From Elysia crispata (lineage: Eukaryota; Mollusca; Gastropoda; Plakobranchidae), in the NCBI GenBank assembly GCA_033675545.1, contig JAWDGP010000459.1, forward strand, positions 31,001-95,000: 64,000 bases of DNA. Reading direction: 5' to 3'. Under the pieces are notes generated by a model, which made no database searches, had not been told where the DNA came from, and saw only the letters and a program-made list of their open reading frames with translations. A program made the translations under genes and the position numbers. Of this stretch, positions 12,401 through 22,024 are shown one piece after another; the first letter of the stretch is position 1; every line of letters begins with the position of its first letter.

Positions 12401-15128
12401 TCCAGATACGTAGAAACACTCAATCAAAATCAAATCTCCCCAACCACACCACCACCACAAACAACACTTGATCAACCATCCATATCTATTGATACTGATC
12501 GAAATCTAGATCTACATCTACGACAAACTGGATCTAGATCTATAAATCAACCAAGATCTGATCCAGATAGTGAAAACAGACGTTGCTCTAGATCTCCACA
12601 ACGTAGACCAAGCTTTAGATATGTTGTCTTCAAATCAGCATTAATATTATAATGGTGAGTACTATAATTTATTTATAAATTTATTAATACATGGGTATTT
12701 ATTTAAACTTTCAATCCTGCGAATTTCAACTAGTATCATATTATAATTTGAGATCAAAAGAGGCCTTTGTTACTTGTTTGATGAGACTAACGGAGAAATG
12801 TCAAGCAAGATGTTTGCTTTTTTGCATGTGAACACTTTAGCTGTTACTTTTATCAATAACCCAAGACTTGTACCAGAACCCTTAAAATCTGGAGTGATGG
12901 CTGTGGTTACCCGAAAAAATGCTCAGCGGTGACTAATGCCTTCATGCAGCTGTCTGTTGAACTGGATATCAATGCAGAGCAGAAATTCTTGGTCACACCA
13001 AACTGGAGTGCAACAGTATGCACAGCACAGTTGAAAGGAAGCTCAATCGTGACATCTTCACACCAAGGGATTATGCTCATTGATGGAAAGCGCCAAACTC
13101 CAGCCCCATACCATGTGAGAGAAGTGGTCTACTCGGATGCCAAGAAGACCTGGCAAGTGTGCTGGTGATGCAACTGTGTCTGATGTCTCCTCATATAAAA
13201 CAAGCACCAGCAGTCTATGTATGCCTACTATTTAATTCAAAGTGAATTTTGAGGATGAATGGCGGGAGATACCAGAGAAGATTGCTCTAGGCAGTATAGA
13301 GTGGGTGCCTCTGACTGCAAGAAAATACAATGATCTGCATTCAGTTAAGCCAGTCATGCCTGCATCCCTTTTTTGGCAACCTACCAACTGAAAGAATCAC
13401 TAATTCCCAAATTTCTCACTCCAAGCAAAACGTCCCCTTTTAGGTTGTTGCCTTGCTATATTTTTTTCCCCATGAAATTTCAATAAAGTTGAATTTGGTT
13501 CATTAAAGATATTTTTATTTACTTAAACTTTGTCCTCAGTATCAATATATGGACAATTTGTGTTTCACTCACTCCTCCCTAGACTTTGGAAGGCAAGGCG
13601 TCTGCTTAAGATGTGAGAGGGTCCTAGATCAAGTTTCAACTGCGGCATGCGGTTTTTCGGTGCAAAATTTGTATAATCACGCAGAGCTTGCAAGGAACTG
13701 TCCCCTGACTTCTTTGGGTGGCGAAGTGGACGTCTGGTCTTCTCATATGTGACGATAAAATGGAGGACCCGTGTGCATGTTGCACACGCTAAAGATCCCG
13801 TGGTAGTTTGAAATCGCTGAAAGAGTAGGCCTACCAAGGCTGCTGTCCGGGCAAATTTCAAATTTAACACAAAATATGAGTGCTCACAAAAACGACATTT
13901 GGCTACCAGAGTGGCTGAGGACGCCTGATAAATTGTTAAACAGTCAACTGAATAGCTGCTGAACTAAATAGTAATGCTGAGATACCCTTGAGGCTAAGCA
14001 AGGGAACGCAGAAAAAGTAGAAACAGAAGAGAAATTTGCTGTTGTGCTTCATCCTATAATTAAATACAACAAAACCAAGCAACACCAGACCACCAAAACC
14101 CAAAGAATAACAATGGCCCATAATGAAGGGAATGTAATAAAAGTCTATCTCGTGAGAAAATGATGCAGAATGGTCTACCTCAGTTGAAAAAATGGTCCAT
14201 CTTAATTCATCAAAACAGTCTATCTCAAGACAAACATTGCATTTTGGTCTATCTTACCAATATCCCATAATAAATATATGTTTCGCAAGATATGTCTTCC
14301 GACAGGGAACCTCGATTCACATCCGTCTTTCGAATGAGATAGCCAATCAATATGGCATCTGCTTTCATACCACCCACAATCAAACGACATGATGGCAGGT
14401 TTCAACAGGACATTGAAGGCAGTGCTTAAAGCTCGCCTCCAAGGCCCACTAGGCAGACGAGCTTCCCTGGGTTCTTTTGGGCTTTACAACTATATCCAAG
14501 GAAGATGTAAAAGTCTCAGCCGCTTATGTATGGCGAACCGCTGACAGTATTAGAAGAGTTTTTTCAACCCAAAGCCCCATATCGCACCAAGGCCTGTCAA
14601 CACCAAGCAACCCAGGTTCCCTGGATAAAACAAGGTTTATTTTCATTTGCGGTAATGGTCCCTATGGTTGCCTGCAACGTCCATACTATGGCAGCTAGGC
14701 CAAAAAACATTTAGATGATTGATGGCAAGAAGAAGTAATCTCTATCGAAAGTTTAAAACTTGTGTACCTGAACCTGACTAAACCCATGTCAGTTGCACAG
14801 CCTCATCAACGTGGCAGAACTCCTACTTCTTCAGTAAATCAAGGAAATGCATCCAGTTCGCAAGATAAACAATCACAGCAAACGTCTAGCCCAGGATGGT
14901 CCGTTCCCTGTCCTCCATGTATCCAGTGACGCTAGCCTTACGTCAGCACTGTGGAGGCACTGCCTATTATTAACCGAGCTGGCAATAGACACTCCTTGGC
15001 CTAAGACTGCCAGAGGAAGTAAACCAGGTTAAGATTACTCACTCTCACTCTCTCCTTTGTTTGAGTTTCATGGTGAACAAGCATTATTGCCCGTTCAAAT
15101 TAACAGGTGGGGAAGACAAAAATAATAA

Positions 15129-15214
<86 letters not shown>

Positions 15215-17175
15215 TCTCCAGAGCCCCTCATAGTACAGTTTGAAAAGATATAGAACATTGACACATTGGAAGTCTTCTCAAGCTGCCAAGAAGACATTCT
15301 TTAAATGAAAGAGAAATCTCAAGCAACAAAGTTAAACTAAATTTGGGTGCCTCTTTTCAGTTTATGTCAGTCTCCCTTGAGATCATAATGAGGTGCTGAT
15401 GACCCATTACAAATACAATGTAAAGCTCGACCTGATGTGGTGAAAAAGTTCTCTCCAATACAAATTAAAAAAACCTGCAACTACTCAGAAAATGTTACAG
15501 AGCAAAATAAAAAAAATATTTAAGCCCCCTCCCCCTCCGTATTTTTAATAATTTAGTGGGTTACTCTGGATTGCCAAAGCTTATAAATTTTCTAGATCTA
15601 GTCACAAACTGTATTACTCATGCAAGACAAAATAAGAGTGGCAAGTTATAAAAAGGCTTAACTTGAATATTTCTACCATGCCTTTTTGGTGGATCTGGTC
15701 TATATCTCAAATATAAAACAGTAAAGCACTAGGAAACGCATGCAAAAGAAGCAGATGTGGTGTTTACATTCACAAACACCGCTCCAGAAAAAGTGATGAT
15801 AACAGTTTTCTTAAAATATTGACCTATCAAATTATGACGCGGATTATGAAGGTCTTCCTAGGTTTGCATATCATCAATTCCTTAGATATAACATTGATGA
15901 ATGTGTCTAGAGCAGGGTCCCTACCTTCTTCTGAGGTAAAATTGCTCGGTTTGTGCAGAAAAGGAGGAAGTGAATCATGAGGTGTACTGTATGCGTCTTC
16001 GTCATAGAAATATTCAGCTTGGCAGAGAAGGCAGCTCAATCTGCGAATGTGTGCACTGAGTTGAATTTTGTTAATTTTGTTGGGCAAAAACTAAGATTCT
16101 TTGGGAGTAGATCATGTTGTGGTTGTGATAAAGTTTGTTGAGGTTCTGGTGTCTGTTCCTCTGGTGATGTTCTTAGGTCTTGAGGTTCAGCTACATGTGC
16201 TGTGAACAACTAAAAATGGTGAAGGTTTCAGTATGCAAGGTACAGGAGTGAGTGCTCTAAACAGGCGAGGTCTTGTCGTGGAACAGTCTGCTGTGTATAA
16301 GTGTTTAGAGCTGGGAGTTTCTTGCTTTTTCTAAGGGATATTTGATTGCAAGTAAAAGTAATGATTCTCATTGTAGTGCACAATGAGGGCTAGCAGTAGC
16401 GCACGACAGGCTTGTTTTGATATAGTTGTCCTCGTCCGTAGAAGATGTAGTGTAGGAACTATCGTAGAGAGATTAAATTTAACAGAAAATCCTTTGGGAA
16501 ACGTGTCCAACGTGAAGTGGGAGTATAGATATTGAAGATGTAAAGCACATTTGATATATTTATACTGTTAACGGAACAAGTTGACAAACTGTGATTCAAG
16601 AGGACCCATGTCGGATGCACGCGAACTAGATAAAATTGTCAAATAAAACTATACAAGCTAGATCACAACTCTTGAAACTCTACATACAGCTTAAGTTCCA
16701 GGATCAATGAAGATGCAGGGTTGACCTAGATTGTAAAGTTTTCACCACCGCCACCACCACCAACAGCAAACACAACACCAACATCTATGGTGCTGTTGTT
16801 TTTTCCATCCATCTTCTTGCTATAAATATCATTATCATTATTATGGTCATTTGTTATTATGTCATCATCACTGTGACTATTGCTTTTATTCTGATTGATA
16901 TTATTCACATGAAGTTCGAGAGAGATGACTTCCAGCGGTACAGCTTTCCAGTTCCGCCGCGCATACTAAGGTATCTTGACTTTCATTAGTATACGTGGCG
17001 AAAAAATACTAATTACAGATACCAATTTTTTATGGAATAACTTCGTTAATAATTCAAATTTTCTTGTGAAACTTTGTCACACTGTGAATGATGGGACATA
17101 TATTCTACATACCAAAAATCTCAATTTTGGAAAAGAAAAAAAAGTCGAGTTACCACGGTTTACGTGGCGGCCCTC

Positions 17176-17263
<88 letters not shown>

Positions 17264-20200
17264 CTTTCGCCTAGCCGGTCTTCTTGTTTTTTAAATGTTC
17301 TGATGATGCAAATAATTATGGAAGTTCAGAAAATATTAAAAGTTATACTGACATGTCAAGCATCGTTAGTGCAGGAATTCACAATAGTTGATGTTATGAA
17401 AAAAAATCGCTTTTCATTTTCAGTGCTTCATCTAAATCAAAGGGTTTAAACTTAAGGGGAAGCAACTACTAATGGCGCGTAACCGTTCCGTTACTTCCCT
17501 TGAATTGAAAAATTCCCTTTGCACACATATAGTCCTCCCTACCCTCCTTCCCTAGTTCTAGATTCAAACTGTAGGTTATGTACAGGCAATTGTTGTACTG
17601 CAGGCCTGATTAAGTGATAGCCTAGTCCTGACTGACTGATTGTGCATCACTCTGTTGCTTAAAGTTCAACTTTTCATTCATTCATGAAAACAAAAGAAAA
17701 AAAAAGTTTTCATTAAAAGAAAATCTATAAAAATGACTTTGATCAAAGCTTTTGTTTCAGTCATTTTAAAAGTTTGAAAAATTCTGTGAACACTTAGTTC
17801 ATTAATATGATAAAGTGACCGTTAGCGGACAATCAGACACACAGAACTTAAAACAGTCAATAAGGCAAAACATTTTCTTTAACACTCACGCAAAAATCAT
17901 GTCCTTGATACTGAGCTCGGTCCAAAAATAAAGCCATTTAATTATCACTACAGCATATGTTACTCCATCGAATTAGAATATATAAATAAAGAACAATGGC
18001 AAATGATAAAACACTAGCACTATGTTGATTTCGTGATCTGTATGGCTATCTGTCATCGTTTCAATTGTGTCTACAAATGTAAATTGTGTACGTAGTGTTG
18101 TGCTTTCAATCTGTAAATAGTGGCTACTGCTATGAGTGTCTTAGTGGGCTTTGTTTCGAGTGAGTTCTCTCATGGTCTTGTTTCGCTGAGTTTGGGAGCT
18201 CAAGCCTGCTTTGCAAACGCTGATGCCTTTTGCTTGGCTAAAGAGACAAAAAAAAAAAAAAAAAAGAATAGGGAGCAGTTCATTACAGATCTGTTTTTAT
18301 CAAAGCCAGAAACAGTCATTGTCCTTGGATACATTGATCCCGAACACTAGGAGAATGTCATCGCTCAGTCTATAGTCCAATGCTGGACTACAGCTTTTCA
18401 TATCGTTTTTTTTTCTTTTTTTGTCCTTCTTAGTTCAATTCAGTTGGCCACATGTTCGGCACATTTCGTTTGTATATTGATAATGATCTTTGGTAGGTAT
18501 AGGTTCCATAATGATGTTAAAAATGAATTTAAAAATTGTTATTGATTGCTGACAATATGAAATCTGTAAAATCAGAAAGAGAAACAATATTTGAAAACTG
18601 CGGAAGAAAAGAAATTGGCATGCTGCCGTTCATCTGTAATTGTCTAATGAAGTTGACACAATAGAGGCAATTTTTTTAAAAGTTTAATCAACAAACCAAG
18701 TGAGCAAAACGAAGCTCTAAAACCAAAACCTTTTGAAGATAAAAACATGGGAATTTCACAAAAATCACGAGACAGAAATGATAGATCGAAAGTCAAGAGG
18801 AAAGTGGTGTAGATCTAAATATGGACTTGTTAAACAAAGACAACTTTGTTACTTCAAAGTTCAGTGCTCAAAATATCTGGAGCACCAGTTTACACTGCAT
18901 AACATTGTCAGCAGAGCGCATCTGACATTGATTGATTCACTGAAGATGGTAAGGAAATATGCAATCAACAAGGCGTAAACTAAAGTATCGCAGAGAAACA
19001 ATTTTGAGACCCTGTGAGAGGTTAAAACAACTCATTTCTTTATATTCAGAGGAAATGATGGAGATCTTTCTTGCACAGGATAAAAAAACCTCAATTTTAC
19101 ATTCATTTCATTGCAAGAATTACATCCTTTAGAATTTAAGATGAAATCTTGAAAAGACATGATGTAACAATATTAGCACTTGAAAGAAAAGGAAAAAAAA
19201 TTCAAACATGATGGCAAGAAAAAAATGATAAATATGTATTAATAAAAGGGATAATGCAAAAAATCAAGTTAGTATTTGCAAACTGCAAATGGAATGATTG
19301 AGTATCTACTTACTGAGAACCATCAAAGTAAAGCTCTACATGTGTGCCCAGTGACTCCTCCTTGTTAAACACAACATGAGTTGCCGTCCTCACTTTGATC
19401 TTGTACCACTTTTTGCGGGGGTTACCTGAAGCTTTACACTCTGGACATGGACACGGCTTGTGGCTGCGAGTGTCATCGCGGTACAAGTACTGAGAAATAG
19501 CAAGACATTAGTTCAAGATATATAAATCATTTCAGATGGCTGAAATTTGTGCAGAATTCACAGATAAAGGTAATGGCGAACCCTTAATGATTTTATAGTG
19601 GTGCCTACAGGAAAAAAGCATCATTTTATTATATTTTTTTTTTTCGATAGGCTTCCTTCAGGTTTACACTAAGCACCAAATTACATTTAGGGAAAACATT
19701 TTTCAGTAGCATAGAATAAAAAAAAAGTTTTTACAACTATGTACACTTTTGTAAAAATTTTTTTGGGGGCTTTATGTTCACTTAATAGACAGGCCTTTTT
19801 TTGTTGAAACAGCTGTGTCCTGCAGATCTCCAGCTGCCATATAAATTTGTTTAAAAATCCACATGATGCTCATGTTGAGATCAATTCAAGTGAGCACAAT
19901 TGAGATAATTTGCTAGATACTGTTTCCCTTGAGCACTTTTAGTTATGGTATATGCCTTTTTGCATATTAGAAGGAATAGTTTAGAATTCCCTTGCCCTGA
20001 GTTTTAGCTATCTCATTCCCAGTTAAGCTTGTTATAGTCTTGTCTCCTATGCCTCTACTCTACAAGTGTTGGTTTACCAACTTGGCATCACTCAGAAAGA
20101 CCACTTTTTTGTGATTGGCAAACCTTTTCTTATGAGGCTGTAGTATAACCTTCTCTTATAGCTAAAAATTAACAAAAGTATGTTGAGAGAATGGTATTTA

Positions 20201-21993
20201 ACGGCTGGTTCAATCAAAATCACAAATGTCTGACTAAAGCCAATTAAACAAGGATGCATCTAGTTGTGGATAGTGAGTAAGTATGTAAGTAAGAGATAGA
20301 GTGATGGAGAGTCAGAGGGAAATGAGAAGACAAAGTCAAGACACATAGACAAATAATGACAGACAGAGAGAGATAATGAAGAATGTCACAAATCAAATAT
20401 AACTGCGTTTTACCTGGATGAACCCTGTCCCATATCTAGGTCGTCCCTGACCCTTAAAGTCATGGAAGGCATAACCATCAGGTCTTGCATTACTAGTAAT
20501 AGTAGACACAACACGAACAGTCAGCTCGCCTTGAGCTTGCACGAAGTTGACAATATCATTATCTCTGTATGGAGGGTAAAGAGTGATGATTCTTCCATTG
20601 GTGAAAAAAAGAAATGTTTTTTAACGCTCAATAGAAGGAAATGGCATGTGGCGAGAAGAATAACAAAAGGTGGAGAAAAGAATCATTGACTGGCAGCCAC
20701 AGATTGAGAAATTATCAAGAGAAAGACAAAAACCAGAAGATGGTGTGACAATATTGTGCAGCAGAGGGGCATGGAATGGATTAGAGAAGCAAAACAAAGA
20801 AAAAAATGGAGATTTGATGTCTGCATCTTGAAATGAAAGCACAAAGCCTTGTTGGAACTGTAGCTGGGAACTGTTGGATAACAACATGAAAATTTCATGA
20901 GGCAAAAACAAAGTTGTCAACTAAGAAATTAGCTATTACGACCTTTCACAACTTCTAATAAGTGAGACACATTCTGACAATAACTATAAAACCCAAGTTG
21001 TGACTTTCACTTAGTGAGTCTTAAATATAATCAAACGTATTTGATGTGATGCATTTTTTGCTCCTTGAGATAGTAGAAAATTAAATTCTAGTGTTTGTGC
21101 ATTGCAGTTTTTTAATATTAAATTAAAACAAAGGCATGATATGAAAAACAGGCCTTAATGACATGAGCCTGAATTATCCTGGTTCCCTCACAATCACATA
21201 CCTTATACAAAAAAAATATGAAGTTAAAACTTTTTAAAAGAAGCAACTGTAATATTGCAAAATAAAGCAGAAATGGTAGAGAAAAAAGGCAAACATCCTA
21301 CTTTCATAACAAAAGCAGAAACAACAACAAATGGTACTTTTGATAAGAAAGCAGAGAAAATCAATATCAATGAATTTTTAAAATAAGGTTCATATATAAT
21401 AGCGAGGTTTTGCAGACAAGTTATGTACTGAGTCATAAAGTACCTAACAAGTGGTTTCCCTAATGCTGAGTGCAAATCACCTTGCATTGGTTACATTGGA
21501 AGCCACAAGCAAGCGTTAGGCCTGGTCAGCAGTAACTGTGACCTAGTTCAGTTGTTGGGAAAACATCATCCATGTCTTGATCGTTTCAAGCAATTAACTT
21601 ATTGTGAACTTATACAACAATTACAATATTATAGCCTGATTCCTAGCGCAGTTAAATTGAAGTAATTAACTACAGTATGATGAATAAGACTGTGTGCTTT
21701 CAGCAAGATAGAAAACTGTCAAAATCAGTAAAAACTCCTACTACTGGTAAAACTGTCTCGGATCATGTGATCTTTATGTAATGTAAGTGTGAGCATGCAG
21801 TGGATACATACTCTACAGAGCGCAATGGCACCAGGTTAGTACTCAGTGCAAAACCATCTGTCTAGGAGGCCTGTTCATGGTCTTATGTAACATTATCCAG
21901 GTGGGCCGATGAGCGGGGTGCAAGCCATGTGCCCTCTATCTCTGGCTGTCTCTCTTTCTTTTATCTCTCTAGCTCAATCCCATCCTTAACCCT

Positions 21994-22024
<31 letters not shown>

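Larger units (their letters stand above)
11480..13450 (+). pseudogene. Decayed DUF7869-type transposon-associated gene
   Basis: Fragments in changing frames line up with a protein family common in invertebrate transposons (I believe annotated DUF7869). Around 11600 is [18 protein letters not shown], then [20 protein letters not shown]. From 12775 come [54 protein letters not shown] and PYHVREVVY; then [26 protein letters not shown] and HPFFGNLP. An AATAAA follows at 13482. The conserved D (WSDGCGY) and E (HSTVE) suggest an RNase H-like transposase core, an inference. Multiple frameshifts and the insertion at about 11.87-12.75 kb make it non-functional. Confidence 0.75.
10470..15076 (+). mobile_element. 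Old, decayed second Ty3/gypsy element with nested insertions
   Basis: Two LTR-like fragments (about 10470-10635 and 14940-15075) share the order TTGGCCTAA, GAGGAAGTAAA and CTCACTCTC-like blocks. A primer-binding-site-like TGGTGACCCA sits at 10641-10650, just after the left fragment. A degenerate integrase lies just before the right fragment. The interior is largely replaced by a decayed transposon gene and a SINE. Outer limits are approximate and no target duplication was found. Confidence 0.6.

Noticed and set aside
20621-20920. Open frames on the minus strand just upstream of protease exon 4
   Set aside because: Separated from exon 4 by a good acceptor; not in phase with exon 3, and no conserved motif.
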